Positions 8,910 to 17,984 of a DNA stretch of 64,000 nt are shown here, piece by piece. The notes beneath the pieces are model-generated. The model saw nothing but the letters and a program-made list of their open reading frames with translations, did not search any database and was not told the DNA's origin. Both the position numbers and the translations under genes were made by a program. The DNA lies in NCBI RefSeq assembly GCF_000179555.1, contig NZ_AECZ01000020.1, positions 1 through 64,000 of the forward strand, given 5' to 3'. This DNA comes from Solidesulfovibrio fructosivorans JJ]. GTDB taxonomy: Bacteria > Desulfobacterota > Desulfovibrionia > Desulfovibrionales > Desulfovibrionaceae. Numbering within the stretch: position 1 is the first letter of the stretch; the number at the start of each line of letters is the position of its first letter.

Positions 8910-11900
8910 TTACGCCTTTTTCACGTTGACCATGAAGGCCTTGGTTTCGGGGATGCCCGTATTGGGATCGCCGACGGACGGGCACAGGATATTGGCCGAA
9001 TCGCCGCCTTCCTTGGGCCAGGTCCAGCCGTAGTGCCAGGGCACGCCCACCTGGTGGATGGTATGCCCCATGACGGTAAAGGGCTGGAGACGTTCGGTGA
9101 CGATGGCCTTGGCCCAAAGCGAGCCGCGGGTGCTTTCGAGGATCACCTTGTCGCCGTTGCCGATGCCGCGCATCTTGGCCAGTTGCGGGCTCATTTCGCA
9201 AAACATCTGCGGTTCGGCCTCGAGCAGCCAGGGCGAGTTGCGGGTCATGACGCCGGTCTGCCAGTGCTCGGTGACCCGGTAGGTCGAGCACACGAAGGGA
9301 TAGCGCGGATCGCAGACGGCATGGACTTCAGTCGGGCCGGTGAAGGTCAGCGCCGTGGGGTTGTTGAGCTGCTTGGAGAAGGGATGCTCGCCAACCGGAC
9401 ACTCCAAGGGCTCGTAGTATTCGGGCAGGGGGCCGTCGTTTCTCCCGGGGCCGAAGATCTGTCCCATGCCTTCGCTCTCCATGATGAAGGGGTACTTGCC
9501 CTTCTTGGAATCGGCCATGGGCGGCCAGCCGCCGTCGGGCACGTCGCCCACCCACTTGCCGTCCTTCCACTCGATGACCGGCTTTTGCGGCTGCCAGGGC
9601 TTGCCCTGGGGGTCCACCGAAGCGCGGTTGTAGAGGATGCGCCGGTTGACCGGCCAGGCCCAGGTCCAGCCCGGGTACAGCCCGATTTTGGCCTGCATGG
9701 GCGTCTGGGTCTTGTCGCGGCGGGCGGCCATGTTCTTATCCGTGTAGGAACCGGAGTAAATCCAGTTGCCGGAACAGGTGGAGCCGTCGGTCTGGAGCAT
9801 GGCGAAGCTCGGCACGGGGTCGCCGGGCTTGAAGGTCTTGTCCTTGCCGCCGACCTTGAGCGTCTTCTCCTTCAGAAACACGCCGTTGATGATCTTGGCC
9901 ACCTTGTGGCTGTCGAAGGCATGGTTCGTGGCGAAGTCCCACTTGAGGTTTTTGATCGGATCGGGGAACGCCCCGCCTTCCTTGGCATAGAGCGCCCGGA
10001 TCTTCTCGAAGAGCTCGAAGATGATGTCGCCGTCCGGCTTGGTGTCGCCAAGGGGCTTCTGGGCGGCGTAACGCCACTGCATCCAGCGGCCGGAGTTGGA
10101 GATGGAGCCTTCCTTTTCGAAAGCCACGGCGCAGGGCAGGAAGAAGACCTCGGTCTTGACCTTCTTCGGGTCCATGCCCGGGCCCTTCCAGAAGGAGCCG
10201 GTCTCGGTCTCGAAGATGTTGACCGTGACCATCCAGTCGAGCTTGGCCATGGCCTCGCGGGTCTTGTTGGCGTTGGCCGTGCTCGCGGCCGGGTTCTGGC
10301 CCCAGGCGAAAAAGCCCTTGAAGGCGCCCTTGTGCATGGCGTCGAACATGGACAGCCAGGAGTAGTTCTTGCCCGGCTCGAGCTTGGGCAGATAACTGTA
10401 GCCGGTCTCCAGGTTCTGGTCCGGGTAGAGCGACTTCACAAAGCTCGCCATGTACTTGGGCCTGTTCCCCCACCAGTTGGCGCTCTGCGGGTCCTTGGTC
10501 ATGGGGGTGGTTTTCTCGCCGTAGACCTGCAAGCTCTCCATGGTGGCGTTCGGCGTCGGCAGATAGCCCGGCAGGATGTGGTAGAGCAGCGCATGGTCGG
10601 TGGAGCCCTGGACGTTGGCCTCGCCGCGAAGCGCGTTGATGCCGCCGCCGGCCACGCCCATGTTGCCCAAAAGGAGCTGGACGATGGACATGGCCCGGAT
10701 GTTCTGCACGCCGACCGTATGCTGGGTCTGGCCCATGGCGTAGAGCATGGTGCCGGATTTCTCCGGGACGCCTGTGGCGGCAAAGGTCTGGTAGACGAGC
10801 TGCAAATCCGCTTCGGGCGTGCCGCTGATCTCCGAGACGGTCTTCAGCGTATAGCGGTCATAGTGCTTGCGCAGGATCTGGAACACGCAACGGGGATCGC
10901 GCAAAGTCGGGTCTTTTTTGATCCGCCCGTCCACATCCTTGGCAAAGGCCCAGGCCGACTTGTCATAGGCGCGCTTGACCGGGTCGTAGCCCGAGAAAAG
11001 CCCGTCCTTGAAGTCGAACTTGTCGCCGAGGATGAACGAGGCGTTGGTGTAATTGACGACGTAATCCTTGAAATACAGATTGTTGGCCAGAATATAGCGG
11101 ATAAATCCGCCGAAAAAGGCGATGTCGGACCCCGAGCGCAGCCGGGTGAACACATCCGCGTGGGCCGAGGTGCGCGTGTAGCGCGGGTCCACGTGAATGA
11201 TCTTGGCGCCTTTGTCCTGGGCCCGAAGCGCCCACTTGAACGAAATGGGATGGTTCTCGGCGGCGTTGCTGCCGATAATGAGAATGCAATCCGAATTGGC
11301 GATGTCGATCCAGTGGTTCGTCATCGCCCCGCGTCCGAACGACTCTGCCAGAGCCGCTACAGTGGCGCTGTGTCAGATACGGGCCTGATGCTCGATGTAG
11401 GTAAATCCCAGGGCACGGAGCATGCCCTGGTATATCCAGCATTCCTCGTTGTCCATGGCCGCCGAGCCGACCGAGGCCAGCGTTTCCAGACGGTTGACGA
11501 CGCGGCCCTTGGCGTCCTTGACGGTAAAGGACGCGTCGCGCGCTTCCTTGACCTTGCGGGCGATGCGATCCAGGGCGAAATCCCAGCTTTTCTCTTCCCA
11601 ATTCTCGCTGTACGGGGCGCGGTAGAGCACCTTGGTGATGCGCCGGTCGTTTTTGCCGAGCTGGTAGTGGGACGCGCCCTTGGGGCAAAGCGAACCCTCG
11701 CTGATCGGATGGTCCGGGTCGCCCTCGATATTGACCACCCTGCCCTCGCCGTTCTTGTCGGTGCTGGCGATAAGCCCGCAGCCGACCGAACAGTAGCAGC
11801 ATACCGAAGTGGTCTGCTTGGTGAATTTGAGCTTGTCGGCCTGGGCCAGCGCCGCGGCCTTAGCCTGGCCGAGGTCAAAGCCGAGACCGCCAAAGGCCGC

Positions 11901-11954
11901 CACGGCCGAGGTCGCGCCCGCGATCTTGAGGAACTCGCGCCGGTTCCATTCCAT
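8910..11954 (-). CDS. fdhA: formate dehydrogenase alpha subunit, selenocysteine-containing
   Basis: The catalytic subunit (1014 residues, matching FdnG-type enzymes) oxidises formate in the periplasm at a W/Mo-bis-pyranopterin centre. The ATG at 11954 follows AAGGAGA and opens a Tat signal (NRREFLK). A [4Fe-4S] motif (CCYCSVGCG) follows. The in-frame UGA at 11373-11375 falls in the context ARI-U-HSATVAALAESFGRGAM, exactly where the family has its active-site Sec/Cys, giving Sec194. A hairpin just downstream fits a bacterial SECIS. Reading stops at this UGA unless it is decoded as selenocysteine, so standard gene calling would split the gene in two. The C-terminal part carries the molybdopterin dinucleotide-binding domain. 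Confidence 0.95.
11340..11356 (-). promoter_or_regulatory. SECIS-like hairpin in fdhA
   Basis: On the transcript, CGGCUCU pairs with AGAGUCG (seven pairs including one G-U) around a GGC loop, starting 17 bases after the UGA. The location fits a bacterial SelB-binding element. The stem was found by eye; its energy was not calculated. Confidence 0.7.
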
Positions 11955-12021
11955 AAACGTGTCTCCTTTGCCGCCCCGCCGAGGCGGCCTGCCCGTCCGC
12001 CGGGCCTGCCGGGTCATCTCT

Positions 12022-12045
12022 ACTTATGCTAAATTTAGCATAAGT
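12022..12045. promoter_or_regulatory. perfect 24-base palindrome upstream of fdhA
   Basis: The half-site ACTTATGCTAAA is followed immediately by its exact complement, about 68 bases before the fdhA start and inside the only AT-rich stretch nearby. Such symmetry suggests an operator for a dimeric regulator of fdhAB. I do not recognise the motif; a molybdate/tungstate- or redox-responsive regulator would fit the gene's function, which is inference. Confidence 0.6.
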
Positions 12046-12123
12046 TAAAAATAACATAGACTTCCGCAAACACTGTCACCATTTAACTAGAAAAGGGGTG
12101 GCAGACGGTCAAAGAAAAAAGAA

Positions 12124-12984
12124 TTACGCAAGATCCGGCACAAATGAGCAGATATTAGTGAGCAAAATAGGTAGGATATCTTCGTTTCGGTGGTTGTAGC
12201 GGAATTCCAGCTCCTTGAGATAGAGCGGAAATTTGCGGGCCGTGACTCCGTGGAACCGGGCCAGCCGCTCCCGGGCATAAGGCCAGAACCCGTCCCTACT
12301 GGGCTCGACCGATGGGGCGCGCCCCGCCACCTCCACAAAGCGCCGGGACAACACCTCCGCGCCGCAGGTCACGAGCGTGGCGTAGCGCTGGTAGCGGTCG
12401 GAATAGACGATGGCCCCGAGCCGGGACAACGGCAGGGAAAAGTGCAGGTTGTAGTGCAGCAGGTCCTCGGGAGTCATGTCGGGCAGGTAGTCGATAAAGA
12501 CCATGCCCCCGCGCTCCAGGATGCCGAAGACCGGCACGGCGGCGAGCGGCGCGTCGGCCGGGACCGGGCGCAACGTCTTGCCGGAAAAACCGAGATCATT
12601 GCCGAGGTGACCGCGCAGCACGGCCAGACCGTCGAGGCTCTCGGCCAAAAGGGCCAGGCGAATGAGCGTGGCCGCCTTGTAGGCGGTGTTGTAGGCCAGA
12701 TCCAGGGCGGCGGCCATGGCGTGGGCCGTCTCCTCGGCGGCGAAAAGCGCCGCGAGCCGCAGCCATTGGCGGGCCGTCAACCCGGCCAGACCGGCGAAAC
12801 GCCCGGTCAGCAGACGATAGGTATAGCGGCAGCCGGCGCAGCGCAGCCGCCCTTCGGCCAAAGCGTAAGCTTTTCTACTCCCGCAACGCGGGCACACCGG
12901 CTGCCCGTCCGGCCAGCAGTACTTCTCCAGCAAACGCCGCGCGCTCGCCTCGCTGCGCGTATGCCGGTCAATGTCAAAAGCCAT
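12124..12984 (-). CDS. IS1595-like transposase, orphan
   Basis: The 286-residue protein has an N-terminal zinc ribbon (CPRCG...CAGC at about 30-55) and an ISXO2/IS1595-type DDE domain: ND near 150, VFGILERGG, VYSDRY near 215, and LKELEFRYNHR near the end. The start is taken at the ATG at 12984, because farther upstream the frame only reads through repeat hairpins. I see no terminal inverted repeats or target duplications, so it may be a remnant or a domesticated copy. It separates moaA from fdhA on the same strand. The first acidic motif has lost the Glu of VDE, so activity is uncertain. Confidence 0.8.
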   Translation of the reverse strand: MAFDIDRHTRSEASARRLLEKYCWPDGQPVCPRCGSRKAYALAEGRLRCAGCRYTYRLLTGRFAGLAGLTARQWLRLAALFAAEETAHAMAAALDLAYNTAYKAATLIRLALLAESLDGLAVLRGHLGNDLGFSGKTLRPVPADAPLAAVPVFGILERGGMVFIDYLPDMTPEDLLHYNLHFSLPLSRLGAIVYSDRYQRYATLVTCGAEVLSRRFVEVAGRAPSVEPSRDGFWPYARERLARFHGVTARKFPLYLKELEFRYNHRNEDILPILLTNICSFVPDLA

Positions 12985-12998
12985 TATGGAATAACAAA

Positions 12999-13162
12999 CC
13001 GGGGGAAAACCTTTCTGAAGAAAGGTTCTTCCCCCGGGCCCCCTTTCCAAAGACTTTCGCCAAGGGGACGGAACATCATGTGGGCACCAATAAGAGGAAG
13101 AAGATTTAGGAAAGGGAGAGCGCGAGAGGGGAGAACCCTTTCCAAAGGGTTTCCCCTCTCGC
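12999..13162. repeat. composite double-hairpin module, copy 1
   Basis: A CCGGGGGAAAACC-type hairpin (12999-13037) and a GCGAGAGGGG-type hairpin (13122-13162) face each other across a spacer of 84 bases. The spacer begins CCCCCTTTCCAAAGACTTT and ends ATTTAGGAAAGGGAGAGC. Three more copies lie at 29859, 38418 and 52750. Here the right hairpin follows moaA (minus strand). The left one points at no plus-strand gene and lies 15 bases before the transposase start. Confidence 0.7.
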
Positions 13163-13185
13163 ACTTTCTTTCCTCAAAATACACT

Positions 13186-14190
13186 CTATCCTCCGATGGC
13201 CGACATTTTGCGGGCTTTTTTGGTGCCGCCGGGGTTTAGGACCTCGTAGCCGAGCGGCTTGTTGCGCAGGGCCAGGGCGATGACCCGGCGCACCATGGGC
13301 AGTCCGAGCTTGGGGTTTCGCAGCAGTTGGCGCAGCCTGTATTCGCGCTCGGAGAAGAGGCAGGTCCGCAGTTTGCCGTCAGAGGTGATGCGCAGCCGGT
13401 TGCAGGTAGCGCAAAAATGGTCGCTTAAGGGCGAGATGACGCCGAATCGGCCGACGCCGCCGTCGATACTGTACATCCTGGCCGGCCCGCCTGTGGTGTG
13501 CTCGTGGGGTATGGGCGTGAGCTGCGCCGTCCGCTCGGCCAGTTCCAGCACCTCCTTGGCGGCGATGTAGTTTTCCTTTTTCCAGAGCGTGCCGCCGCCG
13601 ACGGGCATAAATTCGATGAAGCGCACGTCCAGGGGATAGGCTTTGGCCAAGGCCACGAAGTCGCCGATCTCGTCGGTATTGACCCCGCGCAGGGCCACGG
13701 CGTTGAGCTTGACCCGAAGCCCGGCCTCCAGGCTTTCGTCGATGGCCTGGCGCACGGCGTCGAACCGGTCGAGGCCGGTGATGTCCGCGTATTTTTTGCG
13801 GTCCAGGGTATCGAGGGAAATGTTGACGGCCGAGACGCCAAGGGCGGCCAGGGCGGCCGGTTTGCCGGCCAACAGCGTGGCGTTGGTGGTGAGCCGCAGG
13901 TCCAGACCCGGATAGCGGTCCAAAAGCGCGGCGATGAAATCCATGAGCCCCCGCCTGGCGAAGGGCTCCCCGCCGGTGAGGCGCAGCTTGCCGATGCCGA
14001 GTTCCCGGGCGAGCCCGACGAGACTCAGCATCTCCTCATAGCGCAGAATCTTGTCGTGCGGAATGAAGGTGAAGCTGTGCCGGGGCCGGCAGTAGAGGCA
14101 GGAGAGATTGCAGCGGTCGGTGACGGAAAGGCGCAGGTAGCTGACCTCGCGCCCCCGGCCGTCGCGCAGATGGGGTGTGACGTCGGTCAT
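13186..14190 (-). CDS. moaA: GTP 3',8-cyclase (molybdenum cofactor biosynthesis)
   Basis: MoaA is a radical-SAM enzyme that starts pterin synthesis for the Mo/W cofactor. The N-terminal SAM motif CNLSCLYC (residues about 27-34) binds the first [4Fe-4S] cluster. The second cluster motif (CATCNRLRI...KLRTC near 255-275) and the C-terminal GG tail needed for activity are both present. The length of 334 residues is normal. Its start overlaps the mobA stop by four bases, so it belongs to the fdhE-fdhD-mobA-moaA operon and supports formate dehydrogenase maturation. Confidence 0.96.
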   Translation of the reverse strand: MTDVTPHLRDGRGREVSYLRLSVTDRCNLSCLYCRPRHSFTFIPHDKILRYEEMLSLVGLARELGIGKLRLTGGEPFARRGLMDFIAALLDRYPGLDLRLTTNATLLAGKPAALAALGVSAVNISLDTLDRKKYADITGLDRFDAVRQAIDESLEAGLRVKLNAVALRGVNTDEIGDFVALAKAYPLDVRFIEFMPVGGGTLWKKENYIAAKEVLELAERTAQLTPIPHEHTTGGPARMYSIDGGVGRFGVISPLSDHFCATCNRLRITSDGKLRTCLFSEREYRLRQLLRNPKLGLPMVRRVIALALRNKPLGYEVLNPGGTKKARKMSAIGG

Positions 14191-14798
14191 ATCCGGGTCT
14201 CCATGCTCCGGGCCCGGGTCAGGTCCGGCGGCGCATTGACGTTGAAAAAGGGTCGGGCCGCGTCCGCGTCGGCCTGGCTGTAATCGATGTGCCAGCGGAC
14301 CTCTTCGGGGAAAATGGCGGAAAGGCGGAGCTGCCCCTGTTCCAGGTTGCGGCGCAAACGCCCCTCCCCGGCCGGGTCGTAGATGGCGACCAGGGATTCC
14401 ACGTAGCCGGTCTCGACGATCCGGTAAGTGGTCATCAGCGCGCTGGCCGGGCGCTGTCGCCAGGCGGCGGCCAGCCGGTCCAGGGTCGGCTCGTCCAGAA
14501 AGGGCAGATCGCAGGACACGACGAGGCAGGGCCGGCCGGTGGCGGCAAGGACGGTCAATACGCCGCCGGCCGGGCCGTGTCCGGGCTGCTCGTCGGGGAG
14601 CCAGGGGGCGTCGATGCCAAAAACGGACGGATCGCGACCGGAAACAAGCAGATCACCGGTGACGTTTCGCACCACGCTTGCCACCCGGGCCAGAAGCGGC
14701 TGCCCGAAAAAGGACAGCCAGGCCTTGTCGCGGCCCATGCGGCTGGATTTGCCGCCGGCCAGGATCACGCCGAGCAGCGGCTGCATCGCCCCGCTCAC
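14187..14798 (-). CDS. mobA: molybdenum cofactor guanylyltransferase
   Basis: MobA transfers GMP from GTP onto molybdopterin to make the dinucleotide cofactor used by FdhA. The nucleotide-binding signature LGVILAGGKSSRMGRDK is at residues about 8-25, and CDLPFLD follows near 95. The length of 203 residues is usual. It overlaps fdhD and moaA by four bases each, a tightly coupled arrangement. Confidence 0.93.
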   Translation of the reverse strand: MSGAMQPLLGVILAGGKSSRMGRDKAWLSFFGQPLLARVASVVRNVTGDLLVSGRDPSVFGIDAPWLPDEQPGHGPAGGVLTVLAATGRPCLVVSCDLPFLDEPTLDRLAAAWRQRPASALMTTYRIVETGYVESLVAIYDPAGEGRLRRNLEQGQLRLSAIFPEEVRWHIDYSQADADAARPFFNVNAPPDLTRARSMETRI

Positions 14799-15505
14799 GC
14801 GGCGATCCTCCCGGCCGCGTCGGCAAAGACGGTAAAGCGCGCTTCGGCGTCCCGGGCGAAGCCGACCAGGGTGACGCCATGCTCACGCGCCAGGGAAACC
14901 GCCGCGCCGGTCACGGCCGAGCGGCTGACGATCAGACGCAGGCCGGCCCGAAGCGCTTTTTCCATCATGGAGGCCGTCACCCGGCAAGAGAGAAAAAGGA
15001 GATGCTCGGGCAAGGCGATTCCCTGGCGCAGGCCGAAGCCGGCCAGTCGGTCCAGGCAGTTGTGGCGGCCGATGTCCTCGGCCCGGACCACGAAATCGCC
15101 AGCGCGCGGATCGTAAAGCGCGGCCCGGTGGAAACAGCCCGTGCCGTCCCACAGCCCGGGCGCGGCGATAAAGCGCGTGACCAGGGCAAGGAGTTCCGGC
15201 GCGGCGAGGGTCCCCGGCAGGGAGGGATCGGGTTCGGGGCGCGTATCCGGGGCCGTCTCCAGATCGAAGCACAGCCCTTCGGCCCGGGCCAGCACGGGAA
15301 TGCGGCCGGGGCCGAGCATGTCCAGGGCGGCATGGCCAAGGGCCAACCCCTCGGGGTCGATAGGCGAGGCAAAAAGACGGCAGGCGCCGACGCCGGCCAG
15401 ACGCACCGTGACCCGGATCTCTTCGGCCACGTCATCGGTGATCTCGCGCCAGCGCCCGTCCTTGAACCGGCGGCAGGGGACCTCGCGGGTCAGCGCCGCG
15501 TCCAC
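14795..15505 (-). CDS. fdhD: formate dehydrogenase accessory sulfurtransferase
   Basis: FdhD passes sulfur to the Mo/W cofactor before insertion into formate dehydrogenase. Family motifs are present: GTGCFHRAALYD (the TGG.H.A region carrying a Cys), AEDIGRHNCLDRL, and the C-terminal block SCRVTASMMEKALRAG...VSRSAVT. At 236 residues it is slightly shorter than the E. coli protein, mostly at the N terminus. It overlaps mobA by four bases and follows fdhE almost directly. Confidence 0.93.
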   Translation of the reverse strand: MDAALTREVPCRRFKDGRWREITDDVAEEIRVTVRLAGVGACRLFASPIDPEGLALGHAALDMLGPGRIPVLARAEGLCFDLETAPDTRPEPDPSLPGTLAAPELLALVTRFIAAPGLWDGTGCFHRAALYDPRAGDFVVRAEDIGRHNCLDRLAGFGLRQGIALPEHLLFLSCRVTASMMEKALRAGLRLIVSRSAVTGAAVSLAREHGVTLVGFARDAEARFTVFADAAGRIAA

Positions 15506-15506
15506 G

Positions 15507-16391
15507 TCAAAATCCCCAGGCGGACAACACCGGCCGGGCGTAGCCCTGGTTGCGGGCGGCGATGTCCAGGGTCAGCGACTCCAGGTCGTCGAGGCTGGAG
15601 ACGCTTGGCCGATCGAGGTCGCGAAAGTCGGCCGTCTTGATGTAATTCCTGCAGCGCAGGCAGACATGGACGGCGTAGCCCGGCTCGTCCGGGGCGGTGA
15701 AGACCTCGAGCAGCTTGTGGTCCTCCTCGCCGCAGTAGGGACACATGAGGCGCTTGGCCCGGTATTCGAGCTGGCAAAAGGAGCAGGTCAAATGGCGCGC
15801 GCCCTCCTTGCCGACAAGCCGCGCCATCAAGGGCGGCGCGCCGCAGACCGGGCACTGGCCGAAGCTCCAGGTGCGATCGGCCGGAAAATGCGCGTACACG
15901 GCCTCGCCGATGGCGGCCAGCTGCGGGGCCAGCGCGGCCTGGGCCAGAAAGGCCAGCAGGCGCGGCGCATCCGGGGTCCTCTCGCCGAAAGCGGCGAAAA
16001 AAGCGTCGTCCCCGGCCACATGGCGGGCGAAGGCGGCGCGAATATCCAATTCTCCGGAGGCCAAGGCCGCGTCGATGGCGGCCATGCCGACGGCCAGATG
16101 GGGCTCGTCCTCCCGGACGATGCGGGAAAGCTCGGCGAAAAACGTTTCGGCCCTGGCCGCATCGACGGGAAAAGCGTCCCGGGCCAGCATGGTCGCGCCG
16201 CGAAGCACCCTTTCGATCTCTTCCAGCCGGGCGGGATCGAGGGTCACGGCGAATCCGGCCCGCTCGGCCAACTGGGCGCGGCAGGTGGCGGCCACGAGCG
16301 TGACCATGGGCGCGGGCAGCACCGTTTTATGGGCGATGTCGGCCAGCTTTTTTTCCAGCCGGCGACCGTAAGCGGCGGCATCAAAGGGCAT
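15507..16391 (-). CDS. fdhE: formate dehydrogenase accessory protein
   Basis: This 294-residue protein has an alpha-helical N-terminal half and a C-terminal rubredoxin-like zinc/iron domain with four CxxC motifs (CPVCG near 182, CSFC, CPYCGEED, CLRC). These are characteristic of FdhE, a chaperone acting on redox subunits before Tat export. It is the first gene of the maturation operon, and an AAGGAG site precedes the ATG at 16391. It fits the Tat-exported selenoenzyme encoded downstream. Confidence 0.92.
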   Translation of the reverse strand: MPFDAAAYGRRLEKKLADIAHKTVLPAPMVTLVAATCRAQLAERAGFAVTLDPARLEEIERVLRGATMLARDAFPVDAARAETFFAELSRIVREDEPHLAVGMAAIDAALASGELDIRAAFARHVAGDDAFFAAFGERTPDAPRLLAFLAQAALAPQLAAIGEAVYAHFPADRTWSFGQCPVCGAPPLMARLVGKEGARHLTCSFCQLEYRAKRLMCPYCGEEDHKLLEVFTAPDEPGYAVHVCLRCRNYIKTADFRDLDRPSVSSLDDLESLTLDIAARNQGYARPVLSAWGF

Positions 16392-16617
16392 GGAGGCTCC
16401 TTGTTGAAAGGACTTGGCGCAGGCGCGCCGGGCCTTGGTGACAGTATGGTGACGCGGCTAAAAATAGCAAGGGGGGGAAGCGCCGCTGGCCGGCGCAGCC
16501 GGAAGGGCGGAGAAGATGTCCCGGAAAAAGCACAGGGGCCGACGGACACGCCGCCGACCCCCGCGCTTGGACGTGCTTGGGGAAATAATGGGACAGGAGT
16601 GGGACAGACGGGACTTC

Positions 16618-16665
16618 AAAAAACAAACAGCGAGTCGCGCCATGGGAACCCATGTTCGCAACTCG
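16618..16665 (-). terminator. intrinsic terminator after tRNA-Leu
   Basis: An imperfect hairpin at 16631-16665 (arms CGAGT/ACTCG and CATGGG/CCCATG) is followed, on the minus strand, by TGTTTGTTTTTTG. It lies 13 bases past the tRNA CCA end, a standard rho-independent layout. Confidence 0.75.
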
Positions 16666-16677
16666 TTGATATTGTTT

Positions 16678-16764
16678 TGGTACCGGGAGGGGGACTCGAA
16701 CCCCCAAGAGGTTGCCCTCGGCGGATTTTGAGTCCGCTGCGTCTACCAATTCCGCCATCCCGGC
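16678..16764 (-). tRNA. tRNA-Leu (anticodon CAA)
   Basis: An 87-base class II tRNA with encoded CCA. The acceptor stem GCCGGGA pairs with TCCCGGT, the D-arm has GGTAGACGC, and the anticodon loop CTCAAAA gives CAA, which reads UUG. A long variable arm is present, as expected for leucine, with TTCGAGT in the T-loop. Confidence 0.97.
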
Positions 16765-16775
16765 TCGAATTTAGT

Positions 16776-16805
16776 ACTATACCCTAATACTTCAGATGCT
16801 GTCAA
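16776..16805 (-). promoter_or_regulatory. sigma-70 promoter of tRNA-Leu
   Basis: On the minus strand, TTGACA (16805-16800) and TATAGT (16781-16776) are separated by 18 bases, with the -10 box eleven bases before the tRNA 5' end. This is close to consensus. Confidence 0.85.
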
Positions 16806-16878
16806 TCATCTTCTCCCTTGAGACAACCCGCTGAAACTGCTAGCCCTCCCCTGTCCCACTCGGGCAAGGAGTACCGCA

Positions 16879-17562
16879 ATGCTTCCCCTCGGTCCCCTGG
16901 TCAATGGCGCTGCCATCATCGCGGGCGGCCTGCTCGGACTCACGCTCCACGGCCGCTTCCCGGATCGTGTGCGCATCATCATGTTCCAGGCCCTCGGCCT
17001 TTCCATCCTCCTTATCGGCTTCAAGATGGCGCTGGCCGTCACCGCCCCCCTGGTCGTGGTCATCAGTATGCTCGTCGGCGCGGTGGTCGGCGAACTCATG
17101 GACATCGAACGCGCCATGGCCCGCATCGGCGACGGACTCAAGGCCCGGTTGCGCTCGAACAACGCCCTTTTCACCGACGGGCTGGTCACAGCCTCGGTCA
17201 TCTTCTGCACCGGCACCATGGCCATCCTCGGCGCCTTCGACGAGGCGCTTCGCGCCGACCACACCCTTCTTTTCACCAAGGCCGCCCTGGACGGCTCCGT
17301 GGCCTTGATCCTGGCCACCACCCACGGCTTCGGCGTGCTGCTCTCCTTTATTCCCGTAGCCCTCTACGAAGGCGCGCTGGTCTACCTCGGCGCGGCCGGC
17401 CACGACTATTTCACCCCGGACCGGCTCACCCAGCTCACCGCCGTCGGCGGACTCCTCATCGCGGCCATCGGCATCAACATGCTGGGCTTGCTCAAAATAA
17501 AGGTGGCCAATCTCCTGCCGGCCATGGTCGTGGCCGTGCTTTTGGCCCCGTTTTTCAAGTAA
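16879..17562 (+). CDS. DUF554 family membrane protein
   Basis: This 227-residue integral membrane protein has about seven hydrophobic segments and the start LGPLVNGAAIIAGGLLGL, typical of the DUF554 (YdfK-like) family. The repeat-like motifs GTMAILG and HGFGVLLSF are also typical. Members are predicted transporters or channels of unknown substrate. It opens the plus-strand run into hypA and hypB, with 59 bases before hypA. Involvement in nickel supply would be speculation. Confidence 0.88.
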   Translation: MLPLGPLVNGAAIIAGGLLGLTLHGRFPDRVRIIMFQALGLSILLIGFKMALAVTAPLVVVISMLVGAVVGELMDIERAMARIGDGLKARLRSNNALFTDGLVTASVIFCTGTMAILGAFDEALRADHTLLFTKAALDGSVALILATTHGFGVLLSFIPVALYEGALVYLGAAGHDYFTPDRLTQLTAVGGLLIAAIGINMLGLLKIKVANLLPAMVVAVLLAPFFK

Positions 17563-17621
17563 CCCCTTTTGCAGCCGGTCTTCTTTACGCGCACACCGTT
17601 TTGCCGTACGACGGACCGGCC

Positions 17622-17972
17622 ATGCATGAACTCTCCATCGCCCAAAGCCTGCTCGCCATCATCGAAGACGAAATGACCAAGCACGGTAAGGAGAAACTCC
17701 TGACCGTCAAGGTCCGCCACGGCCGCCTCTCGGCCATTGTCCCCGAGGCCCTGGAAACGGCCTTCGAGGTACTGACCGTCGACTCCCGGCTGGCCGGCTC
17801 GAAATTGGAGATGGAGGAGACGCCCGTGGTTCTGCGCTGCCGCGCCTGTGGCCGCGAATTTTCGCCCGAGGGCGACTCGGCCTTCGCCCCCTGCCCCGGC
17901 TGCGGCGAGGAACTCGGACACACCGTGCTTTCCGGCCGCGAACTCTACATCGAATATCTCGAACTCGAATAG
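17622..17972 (+). CDS. hypA: hydrogenase nickel incorporation protein HypA
   Basis: HypA delivers nickel to [NiFe]-hydrogenase precursors together with HypB. The 116-residue protein begins MHELSIAQSLL, in which His2 and the amino terminus bind nickel. It has the zinc site CRACG...CPGCG at about 74-92. The start is fixed by the conserved MHE; longer upstream reading frames lack this logic. It lies 12 bases before hypB. Confidence 0.96.
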   Translation: MHELSIAQSLLAIIEDEMTKHGKEKLLTVKVRHGRLSAIVPEALETAFEVLTVDSRLAGSKLEMEETPVVLRCRACGREFSPEGDSAFAPCPGCGEELGHTVLSGRELYIEYLELE

Positions 17973-17984
17973 CGGAGGCTTGCC

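Noticed and set aside
8460-12032. A 1190-codon open frame opposite fdhAB
   Set aside because: It is an antisense shadow of fdhB and fdhA; the minus strand has clear family motifs and the plus frame has none.
12046-12123. Terminal inverted repeats for the IS1595-like gene
   Set aside because: Comparison of the flanks (12046-12123 and 12985-13185) gave no matching inverted ends; only the gene-end hairpins are present.
12985-13164. N-terminal extension of the transposase
   Set aside because: The added residues come from translating the two repeat hairpins (also seen as similar peptides at other copies), not from a protein domain.
16381-16758. Open frame beginning MAELVDAADSKSAEG on the minus strand
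   Set aside because: This peptide is the well-known translation of a tRNA-Leu gene; the DNA is the tRNA, not a coding region.
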